Positions 19,090 through 26,945 of a stretch of 64,000 nucleotides of DNA are shown piece by piece. Under the pieces are notes generated by a model. That model was not told the origin of the DNA. It was given only the letters and a program-made list of their open reading frames with translations, and did not search any database. The DNA is taken from contig CAWGET010000010.1 of the NCBI GenBank assembly GCA_963821715.1, positions 186,001-250,000 of the forward strand, written 5' to 3'. Source of the stretch: CAWGET01 sp963821715. GTDB taxonomy: Bacteria; Bacteroidota; Ignavibacteria; Ignavibacteriales; Melioribacteraceae. How positions within the stretch are numbered: position 1 is the stretch's first letter; every line of letters begins with the position of its first letter. The translations under genes were made by a program, and so were the position numbers.

Positions 19090-20346
19090 ATGAAAAAACT
19101 TACCGCCATAATATTTTTTTTTCTAAGCGTAAATCTCTTTGCGCAAAATAAAATTTTAATCCCAATGGATCTTCAGCAAAATGATCATTTGAAGGCTTAC
19201 GGAATTGTATTCAATTCGTTGAAGGAATCCGGCACAGCAGATTGGCTTCTTAATTACCGCGGTGGATCATTTATGCTTGACGAAACCGAAAATCTGAAGA
19301 TGAAGATGCGTGTGAAAGGAGTTTCATTCGAAATTCTATCTACACAGGAGTATGTAGATATTTACTCGTTAGTCCAAAGCGAAGATCAAAATATGGAAGT
19401 TGTTCGTCTGGAAAAAGCGCCTAAAATTGGAGTTTACGTAACACCGGGGCATGAACCGTGGGATGATGCTGTTACTTTAGCTCTGGAGTATGCTGAGGTT
19501 GAGTATGATAAACTTTGGGTAGAAGAAATATTGCGGGGCGATCTTAAGAACTATGACTGGCTTCATCTCCATCACGAGGATTTTACAGGACAGTTGGGAA
19601 AGTTTTACGCGAGTTTCCGCGGAGCGCAGTGGTATATTGATCAGCAGCTTCTTTATGAGAATGAGGCGAAAAAACTCGGTTTCAGAAAAATATCTGAAAT
19701 GGAAAAAGCCGTTGCATTAACTATAAAAAATTATGTAGCCGACGGCGGTTTCCTTTTTGCGATGTGTTCGGCAACCGATACTTACGATATTGCACTTGCC
19801 GCTTTAGATGTTGATATTGTAGATAAAATGTTTGACGGCGATGCTCCCGATCCGAATGCGCAGCAATATTTGAATTTTTCCAATACTTTCGCCTTTCAGA
19901 ATTTTCAGCTGGAAATGAATCCTTTCACATACGAATTTAGTAATATTGACATTGAACCGACTGAAATTGGAAATCAGCAGAATGATTATTTTACACTTTT
20001 TGAATTTTCCGCCAAATACGATCCCGTTCCTACAATGTTAACTCAATCGCACATAAATGTTATTCGCGGATTTATGGGTCAAACTACTATGTTCAGAAAA
20101 TCGCTCATCAAAAATTCCGTTTATATTTTGGCTGAAAGAGCGGGAACCGATCAGGTAAAATACATTCATGGAAATTTCGGGCGAGGGACGTTTACTTTTT
20201 ACGGCGGGCACGATCCGGAAGATTATCAGCACGCGGTTGGAGATCCGCCGACTGAGTTGAATCTTCACAAAAATTCACCAGGTTACCGTTTAATTCTAAA
20301 TAACATTTTATTTCCTGCGGCAAAGAAAAAAAAGCAGAAAACTTAA
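19090..20346 (+). CDS. Secreted protein of the family annotated 'asparagine synthetase B' in Bacteroidota
   Basis: A 418-residue protein with a signal peptide (about residues 1-19, FAQ). The mature start KILIPMDLQQNDHLKAYGIV is the hallmark I associate with a Bacteroidota group often named asparagine synthetase B. It has neither the N-terminal Cys of a glutamine amidotransferase nor an AsnB ATP-pyrophosphatase loop, and it is exported, so that name is probably wrong. The middle contains HLHHEDFTG and an AMCSATD segment resembling a glutaminase-like fold. The C-terminus ends in a lysine-rich tail. The function is unknown. Confidence 0.6.
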   Translation: MKKLTAIIFFFLSVNLFAQNKILIPMDLQQNDHLKAYGIVFNSLKESGTADWLLNYRGGSFMLDETENLKMKMRVKGVSFEILSTQEYVDIYSLVQSEDQNMEVVRLEKAPKIGVYVTPGHEPWDDAVTLALEYAEVEYDKLWVEEILRGDLKNYDWLHLHHEDFTGQLGKFYASFRGAQWYIDQQLLYENEAKKLGFRKISEMEKAVALTIKNYVADGGFLFAMCSATDTYDIALAALDVDIVDKMFDGDAPDPNAQQYLNFSNTFAFQNFQLEMNPFTYEFSNIDIEPTEIGNQQNDYFTLFEFSAKYDPVPTMLTQSHINVIRGFMGQTTMFRKSLIKNSVYILAERAGTDQVKYIHGNFGRGTFTFYGGHDPEDYQHAVGDPPTELNLHKNSPGYRLILNNILFPAAKKKKQKT

Positions 20347-20379
20347 GAATCCTTTCTTCATAAAAAACATCTCATCAAA

Positions 20380-21036
20380 ATGAAAAATCTAAATATTAAA
20401 AATTCCCGAAAAAATTTTAATGCGGGGAAGCTGGTCTGCGTCGGCAGAAATTACCAAGCCCACGCGAAAGAGTTGGGCAATGAAGTCCCAGAATTTCCGA
20501 TAATTTTCCTGAAACCAAATTCGGTCTTAATTCATTCCGGAGAAGAAATTATTCATCCCGAATATTCAACCGATCTTCATCACGAAGTAGAATTGGTTTT
20601 ATTGATAGGAAGCGAAGTGAAGAACGCGAACGATGAGGAAGCCGAAGGCGCTATAGCTGGTTACGCTATCGGACTTGATATGACTTTGCGAGACATCCAA
20701 AATGAATTAAAAAAGAAGGGACATCCGTGGACTCTCGCAAAAGTATTCGACGGTTCCGCCGTTGTTTCCGAATTCGTTTTGAAGGATGATTATCAACTAA
20801 GAGGAAACGAAAAGATAGCGCTGAGCGTGAACGGCGAACCGAGACAAATATCCACTCTGGATAAAATGATTTTTGACGCAAAGGAAATTGTGAAATATAT
20901 CTCGTCTAAAATGATTTTGGAAGAAGGTGATCTTATTTTTACCGGAACACCCGAAGGAGTTGGAAAAGTAGAACGCGGAGACAAAATATCAGCTTCGATT
21001 GAAAATATCGGAAGTTTATCAACCAAAATAAAATAG
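20380..21036 (+). CDS. Fumarylacetoacetate hydrolase-family enzyme
   Basis: A 218-residue FAH-fold protein. Motifs include CVGRNYQAHAKELG, FLKPNSVLI, the metal ligands in HHEVELVL (glutamates) with GLDMTLRDIQ, and IFTGTPEGVG near the C-terminus. Relatives are acylpyruvases, oxaloacetate decarboxylases or 2-hydroxyhepta-diene-dioate isomerases, all Mg-dependent and cytosolic. The exact substrate cannot be told from sequence. The gene is followed after 9 bp by the FmdB-like zinc ribbon gene. Confidence 0.88.
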   Translation: MKNLNIKNSRKNFNAGKLVCVGRNYQAHAKELGNEVPEFPIIFLKPNSVLIHSGEEIIHPEYSTDLHHEVELVLLIGSEVKNANDEEAEGAIAGYAIGLDMTLRDIQNELKKKGHPWTLAKVFDGSAVVSEFVLKDDYQLRGNEKIALSVNGEPRQISTLDKMIFDAKEIVKYISSKMILEEGDLIFTGTPEGVGKVERGDKISASIENIGSLSTKIK

Positions 21037-21045
21037 AGAAAAATT

Positions 21046-21295
21046 ATGCCTGTATTTGAATATCAATGTAAAGATTGCAGCGGAAAATATGAAGTATTTC
21101 ATAAATCGGTCTCGAGCGAGGAAGAAGTTGTTTGCCCGAGTTGTTCATCGACCGAGAGCAAAAAATTATTTTCTACATTCAGCGCCTCAGATGAACGGAA
21201 CTTCATCCTCGGTGGCGGATTCATCCTGTGCGACGGGAAATTGCGGTGTTCCCGCTCCAACAGGAGGCTGTGCGTCTGGAATGTGCGGGATATAG
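21046..21295 (+). CDS. FmdB-family zinc-ribbon protein, frame broken
   Basis: The first frame reads MPVFEYQCKDCSGKYEVF and VCPSCSSTESKKLFSTFSAS, the standard FmdB zinc ribbon with two CxxC pairs. After about residue 48 the family's usual Ser/Gly/Cys-rich tail (CATGNCGVPAPTGGCASG) continues in the next frame and stops at 21295. Removing one base at 21185-21188 (GCCTCAG) joins the two. The uncorrected frame runs to 21345 with an unrelated tail. FmdB-like proteins are small regulators of uncertain role. The protein should be about 82 residues. Confidence 0.75.
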
Positions 21296-21345
21296 AAGAT
21301 TTCGGATTAACCGCTTTCGCAGATATCTGTTTCTCGATTCGTTAA

Positions 21346-21719
21346 ATTAATTGAATGCATAAAGTCTGTCTCAACTTGATGGAAGGCTTACCCTTTCGTT
21401 TGTATCGAAGGAACTCACAATTTCTTTTATAAACCAATGAAACAATTAAGGCTGAAAACTTCTTTTATAGCCCCCAGGTTTACTTTTTGGTAAAACGGAC
21501 GACAATAGGACAGCGAAAACGCTGATCACTATTTAATTTCTATCCTAATCTTTCACAAAAACTGTGAAGAATATTTATTTAATTCCGCTTTATCAAAAAT
21601 ATTTTAAATTAAAATTTTATCCCGGTTTATAGGATTCTCATCAAAATTATTTATTTTATGAAACTAATCCTACGATAGATTTGTATTAAAAGCTAATAAT
21701 TACTAAGCGGATACTGAAT
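21346..21719. other. 374-bp intergenic region with small hairpins, no gene
   Basis: No coding frame is convincing. Around 21478-21520 there are two close hairpins: TTTAC/GTAAA and CAGCG-AAAA-CGCTG. They could belong to a leader RNA of the downstream protease gene. A TAGATTTG sequence just before 21685 resembles the Bacteroidota -7 element (TAnnTTTG). I cannot match the region to a known riboswitch. Confidence 0.3.
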
Positions 21720-23807
21720 ATGAAAAAAATATTTATTCTTTGGTTTGTAACCATTTTGGGGGTTGCAAGCTGCAACGCACAGCCGAGCGGAGATACTGAC
21801 GAAGCTAACGCTAAAATTGACACAACAAAAATACTGATGCCGGACAAAACCCAGCCGCTTGTTGACAAAGCCGTAACGAGAATTATAAATAGATATCATT
21901 ATAAAAAAGCCAATATCGGAGATTCGCTTTCTTCGGTAATTTTGGATAATTATATATCGATGCTCGATGGCAATAAAATGTATTTCCTCCAATCCGATAT
22001 TGATAGATTTGAGGAATACCGAAACAATATTGACGATGATCTTTTCGATGGGAATTTAGATCCGGCATACGATGTTTTTAATACTTATAAAAATAGGGTT
22101 ACCGATAGGGTCAAATATCTGTTGAATAAATTGGACGAAGGTTTTGACTACACTTTAGACGAATATTATACACCTGACAGAACTGATACAACCTGGGCTG
22201 AAACAAACGGGGAATTGGATGAGTTGTGGCGGAAGCGTATTAAAAATGACGCGTTAAATTTAAAATTGACGGGAAAAGAGTGGGATAAGATTGTAGAAAC
22301 TTTGAGTAAAAGATACAAAGGATTTCACAAAGCTATTCTTCAATACAAACCGGAAGATGTATTCCAACTTTATATGAATGCATTTGCCGAAGCTATAGAT
22401 CCTCATACGAGCTATTTTTCTCCGAGAACCTCCGAAAATTTTAATATTCAGATGAGTTTATCTCTCGAAGGAATTGGAGCGTCTTTAAGAACAGAAAATG
22501 ATTACACAAAAGTCGTTGATATAATCCACGGTGGACCAGCATTTAAGAGCGGGAAGTTGAAGAAAAACGACAAAATTCTTGCCGTGGGACAAGGTGAGGA
22601 AGGCGAATTGGTTGATGTAATAGGATGGCGGATTGATGATGTTGTTCAGAAAATAAGAGGAAAGAAAGGAACTACCGTAAGACTCTTAGTTGAAAAAGCC
22701 GACGCAGGCGCGGATGTTCCTCCGGATACAATAACTCTCATTCGGGATAAAGTAAAATTAGAAGAGCAAGCTGCAAAGAAAAAAGTTATAAACATCGAAG
22801 AAGAAGGAACAGCTTTCAAGTTGGGAATTATTGACGTTCCAACATTTTATATAGACTTTGAAGGAAGGCGCGAAGGCGACCGCGATTACAAAAGCACAAC
22901 CCGCGATGTAAGAAAACTTTTAGAAGAACTGGAAGATGAAAACGTGGACGGTGTGATTATCGATCTTAGGAACAACGGCGGAGGATCGCTCCAGGAAGCT
23001 ATTGATCTTACCGGGCTTTTCATAAAAGACGGACCTGTTGTTCAAGTGCGCAATAAAGACGGTTCAATTGACATCGGTGTCGATCAAGATTCCGATATTG
23101 CATACGAAGGTCCGCTAGCAGTTATGGTGAACAGATACAGCGCTTCGGCTTCAGAAATATTTTCCGGTGCAATTCAGGATTACGGAAGAGGACTTGTTAT
23201 AGGTGAAAATACTTATGGAAAAGGAACCGTACAGAACCTTTATGATCTGAATAAATTTTTGGTTGGAACCGATTCCGACCTCGGTCAACTTAAATTGACA
23301 ATCGCAAAATATTACAGGGTAAACGGACACAGCACCCAAAATAAAGGAGTTGTGCCGGACATTATACTTCCTTCTGAAGTCGACCCCGAAGAATTCGGCG
23401 AAAGCTCTAACGAAAGTGCGCTTCCCTGGGATCAGATAGCAAGTTCGGATTACATACCGTTTGGAAAATTGTCTCCTTTGATCCCAAAACTTATTAAGCA
23501 GCACGAGGAAAGAGTAAAAAACAATCAGGAATTTCAGTACATTCTTGAAGACATAAGAGAATACAGCGAGAAGAAGGAACAGAAAAGTTATTCGTTAAAT
23601 GAAGAGATAAGAAAGACCGAAAAAGAAGAGCAGGAAGCGAAAAGAGAAAGCCGTGATGAAGGTAGGCAACTTGATTCTGAATTCGAAGTTGAAGAGCCTG
23701 AAGAAGTGGTTAAAGACGAAGAAGACTTAAAGGTTGACGACCCTTATCTCGAAGAAGGCGGACATATACTTGCTGATTTCATTATAGCCTTAAATGGTAA
23801 TGAGTAA
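21720..23807 (+). CDS. prc: C-terminal processing protease (tail-specific protease, S41)
   Basis: A 695-residue protein with a lipobox-like N-terminus (GVASC, Cys about 18). It has an N-terminal helical domain, a PDZ domain (about 255-345, VVDIIHGGPAFKSGKLK and KKNDKILAVG) and an S41 peptidase domain. DLRNNGGGSLQEA precedes the catalytic Ser in YSASASEIFSG (about 475) and Lys in YGKGTVQ (about 500). A charged C-terminal DUF3340-like region follows. Such proteases trim C-termini and degrade SsrA-tagged or misfolded periplasmic proteins. It overlaps the downstream deacylase gene. Confidence 0.93.
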   Translation: MKKIFILWFVTILGVASCNAQPSGDTDEANAKIDTTKILMPDKTQPLVDKAVTRIINRYHYKKANIGDSLSSVILDNYISMLDGNKMYFLQSDIDRFEEYRNNIDDDLFDGNLDPAYDVFNTYKNRVTDRVKYLLNKLDEGFDYTLDEYYTPDRTDTTWAETNGELDELWRKRIKNDALNLKLTGKEWDKIVETLSKRYKGFHKAILQYKPEDVFQLYMNAFAEAIDPHTSYFSPRTSENFNIQMSLSLEGIGASLRTENDYTKVVDIIHGGPAFKSGKLKKNDKILAVGQGEEGELVDVIGWRIDDVVQKIRGKKGTTVRLLVEKADAGADVPPDTITLIRDKVKLEEQAAKKKVINIEEEGTAFKLGIIDVPTFYIDFEGRREGDRDYKSTTRDVRKLLEELEDENVDGVIIDLRNNGGGSLQEAIDLTGLFIKDGPVVQVRNKDGSIDIGVDQDSDIAYEGPLAVMVNRYSASASEIFSGAIQDYGRGLVIGENTYGKGTVQNLYDLNKFLVGTDSDLGQLKLTIAKYYRVNGHSTQNKGVVPDIILPSEVDPEEFGESSNESALPWDQIASSDYIPFGKLSPLIPKLIKQHEERVKNNQEFQYILEDIREYSEKKEQKSYSLNEEIRKTEKEEQEAKRESRDEGRQLDSEFEVEEPEEVVKDEEDLKVDDPYLEEGGHILADFIIALNGNE

Positions 23808-24267
23808 AACAAATGCTGTAAGAATTATTGAAAAGCTTAATGTTGAACACGAAGTTTTTGAATATGAAACGGACGAAGAGAAAATAGACGCTCTCTCTGT
23901 TGCAGAAAAACTTGGAGTGAGCCCGGAAATCGTTTTTAAAACATTAGTTGCGCGTAACGAAGTAAATGAAGTGTTGGTTTTCGTAATTCCTGGTAATCAC
24001 GAATTAAATCTTAAGAAAGCAGCATCTTCGTCCGGATCAAAAAAAGTTGAATTGATAAATCAGAAAGATTTGCTTTCGCTTACGGGATATATTCGGGGCG
24101 GATGTTCTCCCATTGGGATGAAGAAAATTTATCCAACATTTTTAGATGAGAGTTCGGAACTTTTTGAAAATATCTTTGTAAGTTCGGGTAAACGCGGTGC
24201 GCAGATAAAAATCGAACCTAAAGTTCTTGTAGAAATAATAAACGCAAAGAAAATCGATTTAATTTGA
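23800..24267 (+). CDS. ybaK: Cys-tRNA(Pro)/Cys-tRNA(Cys) deacylase
   Basis: A protein of 155 residues from ATG 23800 (157 from the ATG at 23794). The YbaK/EbsC signatures are present: KTLVAR, ELNLKKAA and the hallmark GYIRGGCSPIGMKK. The enzyme removes cysteine wrongly attached to tRNA-Pro. The start lies inside the end of prc (ATGAGTAA), so translation is probably coupled. Confidence 0.93.
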   Translation: MSKTNAVRIIEKLNVEHEVFEYETDEEKIDALSVAEKLGVSPEIVFKTLVARNEVNEVLVFVIPGNHELNLKKAASSSGSKKVELINQKDLLSLTGYIRGGCSPIGMKKIYPTFLDESSELFENIFVSSGKRGAQIKIEPKVLVEIINAKKIDLI

Positions 24268-24302
24268 ACTTCTTTTTGTTTTATTTTTATCTGAAAAAAT
24301 AT

Positions 24303-24310
24303 TATCTTTG
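24303..24310 (+). promoter_or_regulatory. Possible Bacteroidota-type -7 promoter element
   Basis: TATCTTTG matches the TAnnTTTG consensus used by the primary sigma factor of Bacteroidota relatives. It sits 28 bp before the small-protein ATG at 24338. A TTTTTG lies upstream, but its spacing is a few bases longer than ideal. Confidence 0.4.
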
Positions 24311-24337
24311 AAGTTCATAATTTTTGGAGAATAAGAA

Positions 24338-24502
24338 ATGGCTAAACAACAATCATTTGCCGATAAATCGAAAGCGAAACAAAGATCTTCTTTTCTGAAT
24401 GTGAAATATGTTAAATCTGTAAAAACAGAAAGTGGACATTATAAATTTCAGGAAAAATTTGTAAAATTAGAAGACATCAGTAAAGTTACCGATCTTAAAT
24501 AA
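24338..24502 (+). CDS. Small conserved basic protein (54 residues, DUF4295-like)
   Basis: ATG 24338 follows a GGAGA Shine-Dalgarno. The protein begins MAKQQSFADKSKAKQRSS, continues with VKYVKSVKTESGHYKFQEKF and ends VTDLK. It is lysine-rich with no membrane segment. The middle resembles the small DUF4295 proteins of Bacteroidota (VKSPKTGAYTF-type), which are unknown basic proteins; this is a resemblance from memory. It has its own -7-like element and a terminator overlapping the stop codon, so it is a separate, probably well-expressed transcript. Confidence 0.75.
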   Translation: MAKQQSFADKSKAKQRSSFLNVKYVKSVKTESGHYKFQEKFVKLEDISKVTDLK

Positions 24503-24530
24503 AGCGGTATCATTTACCGCTTTATCCTTT
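24501..24530 (+). terminator. Terminator of the 54-residue protein gene
   Basis: A 9-bp perfect stem AAAGCGGTA / TACCGCTTT with a 5-base loop, followed by ATCCTTTCTCTC. The stem begins within the stop codon of the small gene. Confidence 0.75.
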
Positions 24531-24647
24531 CTCTCTTGAATTATTCCGGGAATTTTTTAGATTTATATTTACTGACCACTTACGCGCATATAGAATATTG
24601 TATTGAATAATTTCTCCTTTACTACTAATATCTTTTTGAGGAGCGCT

Positions 24648-26003
24648 ATGATTACGCAAAAAAAGTTAAAATTCTACGGTTATAAGGATATCGATTCCTT
24701 ACCGCAGTTAAAAAAATTAAGCGACGAAGAACGATTTAATTTAAAAGTTGTTGCAGCAGTTCTTCCGTTCAGAGCCAATAATTACGTTGTTGAAGAACTG
24801 ATTGATTGGGATAATATTCCGAACGATCCAATCTATCAGCTTACTTTTCCGCAAAAAGGAATGCTCGAAAGCGATAAATTCGGTATAATGGCTTCCGCAA
24901 TGAAAAGCGGAGCTTCTCCTGAGGAAATTCAGCAGGTAGCTAATGATATCCGTTACGAACTGAATCCGCATCCGGCTGGACAAATGACCGCAAACGTTCC
25001 CTTGATGGACGACGAGCCGGTTCAAGGTCTTCAGCATAAATATAAAGAAACAGCTTTGGTCTTCCCTTCCAGCGGGCAAACCTGCCACGCTTACTGCACA
25101 TTTTGTTTCAGATGGGCACAGTTTGTAGGGTTGAACGACCTGAAATTTGCCACCGATGAATCTCTAAGATTCCAGAAATATTTGAAGGAGCATAAAGAAA
25201 TAACTGACGTGCTTTTTACCGGCGGTGATCCAATGGTCATGTCTTTAAAAAAACTGAAAGTTTATCTAGAACCGCTATTACAACCTGAATTCAGCCATAT
25301 CAGAAATATCCGTATTGGTACAAAATCTATTTCTTATTGGCCTTATAAATATGTAACCGACAAAGATTCCGACGAATTGATGCAATTTTTTGAAAAAATA
25401 ACTGCGTCGGGAAAACATCTCGCGATTATGGCTCACTTTAATCATTGGCAAGAAATGAATACTGAAGTAGCTCACGAGGCTATCAGAAGAATCAGATCCA
25501 CAGGAGCCGAGATTCGGTCACAGTCGCCGCTTCTTCGTAATATAAATGATGATGGCCCCATTTGGAAAAAAATGTGGGAAGACCAGGTTAAATTAGGTGT
25601 AATTCCTTATTATATGTTCGTCGAAAGAGACACCGGTGCGGAAGAATACTTCAAGGTTCCGCTCACCGACGCGTTAAAAATATTCAGAGATGCATTTACA
25701 AAAGTTTCGGGATTGGCAAGAACAGTTCGCGGACCTTCGATGTCCTGCACTCCGGGTAAAGTAGCCATAGAAGGAGTTACGGAAATAAACGGCGAAAAAG
25801 TATTTATGCTGAATATGCTTCAAGGAAGAAACGCTAATTGGGTAAAGAAACCATTCTTTGCAAAATACGATGAAGACGCGAGCTGGTGGACTCACCTTGA
25901 GCCGGCATTAGGAAGAAAAAAATTCTTCTTTACCGACGAACTGGAAAACCTGCTTCAAAATAAAATGGAAGATTCCGGAAGCGAACTACATATAGTGGCT
26001 TGA
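24648..26003 (+). CDS. KamA-family radical SAM protein (lysine 2,3-aminomutase-like)
   Basis: The start is ATG 24648 with GAGGAG at 24638-24643; the in-frame ATT/TTG region upstream has no ribosome site. The 451-residue protein has the radical-SAM cluster motif CHAYCTFCFRW (C-x3-C-x2-C, about residue 145), FTGGDPMVM and the KamA-like core. KamA enzymes move the amino group of lysine between carbons 2 and 3 using PLP and SAM. I do not see the C-terminal zinc-binding cysteines of classical KamA with confidence, so it may act on another substrate such as glutamate or beta-lysine precursors. Confidence 0.85.
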   Translation: MITQKKLKFYGYKDIDSLPQLKKLSDEERFNLKVVAAVLPFRANNYVVEELIDWDNIPNDPIYQLTFPQKGMLESDKFGIMASAMKSGASPEEIQQVANDIRYELNPHPAGQMTANVPLMDDEPVQGLQHKYKETALVFPSSGQTCHAYCTFCFRWAQFVGLNDLKFATDESLRFQKYLKEHKEITDVLFTGGDPMVMSLKKLKVYLEPLLQPEFSHIRNIRIGTKSISYWPYKYVTDKDSDELMQFFEKITASGKHLAIMAHFNHWQEMNTEVAHEAIRRIRSTGAEIRSQSPLLRNINDDGPIWKKMWEDQVKLGVIPYYMFVERDTGAEEYFKVPLTDALKIFRDAFTKVSGLARTVRGPSMSCTPGKVAIEGVTEINGEKVFMLNMLQGRNANWVKKPFFAKYDEDASWWTHLEPALGRKKFFFTDELENLLQNKMEDSGSELHIVA

Positions 26004-26027
26004 TAAATAAGCATTTTTCTTAAATTG

Positions 26028-26060
26028 AAAGCCGGATGAAATTATCGTCCGGCTTTTTTA
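26028..26060. terminator. Bidirectional terminator between convergent genes
   Basis: A 9-bp stem AAAGCCGGA / TCCGGCTTT with an 11-base loop. It is followed by T5 on the plus strand and preceded by A-rich sequence for the minus strand. It separates the KamA-like gene (plus) from the convergent lipoprotein gene (minus). Confidence 0.8.
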
Positions 26061-26159
26061 TTTACGCTGAATGCATTTATCAATATATAAACTTGTTTTT
26101 TCTATTCCTTCTAAATCTTATTAGCAGCTTACCTATGTGGGATTAGATTCTTACGTTTT

Positions 26160-26579
26160 CTATTCACCAAACTCAATTATGTCTGCGTGAATATATAAGT
26201 TTGTCTGTGAATAAATAAGAAGATTCAAAATATCGGCATCATATCTTATGTTGGTTAACAATAAGTTTCTTCCTTCCGAATCGCCGCTTTCCTTTTTAAA
26301 ATTATCCCATAAATTTTTTATTGCATCGTCGTACAATTTAGCGGATCCGCCAATTCTTGCCACAGCAAAAGTATTAGCAATAAAACCGCTAGAATAACTA
26401 AAACCGAGTAAATATTCCGCACTTGCAGAACCTTCAACACCTTTTGCAACAAATTCAAAATTTTGTTCCGATAACTCTATATTAGTCGCATTGTGCGCTA
26501 CAAATGATCCCCCTGTTGAGCAGCCGGATAAATAGACTAAGGCAATAAATGCAGCTATGAAAAGAATGGGTTTTTTCAT
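26160..26579 (-). CDS. Small lipoprotein, DUF6567-like
   Basis: A 139-residue protein with a lipobox (VYLSGC, Cys about 20), then FVAHNATNIELSEQNFEFV, a KGVEGSASAEYLLGF segment and a terminal HADIIEFGE. This layout matches a group of small Bacteroidota lipoproteins I know as DUF6567, of unknown role. AAGGAG lies just upstream of the ATG. It is transcribed alone. Confidence 0.65.
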   Translation of the reverse strand: MKKPILFIAAFIALVYLSGCSTGGSFVAHNATNIELSEQNFEFVAKGVEGSASAEYLLGFSYSSGFIANTFAVARIGGSAKLYDDAIKNLWDNFKKESGDSEGRNLLLTNIRYDADILNLLIYSQTNLYIHADIIEFGE

Positions 26580-26945
26580 TTTAAATCTCCTTTTATATTA
26601 AACGGTTTTATTAATATTGATAAGCAGTTTGATCAACTGCCTCATTCTTGTGAAGAAGTTATCTACAGAATACCATTGAAAGTTTGGAGGAATATTTTAA
26701 GAGAAAGCGGGAAGTAAAAAGATTTTTTCTCTTCGGAAATATTCAATTCTTTTATAACAAGTATTCTGAAAGAGATAATAAGAAAGAAAGTTGTTAAATG
26801 CTATTATTATATTTTATTAACAAATTATCCTTGCGCTATTTATTCCAATGTCGTAAATTAAAGATATTCAATCCGAATATTCTCACTTTTAAAATTCATC
26901 ATTTCGGCTCGTCAATACACATTTTATTCATTTTTATGTTGAAGG
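26580..26945. other. 366-bp divergent intergenic region
   Basis: This holds the ribosome site of the minus-strand lipoprotein (AAAGGAG in RC near 26590) and the upstream region of the large hybrid sensor gene. It is strongly AT-rich. No repeat, RNA gene or convincing promoter pair was seen. Confidence 0.4.
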
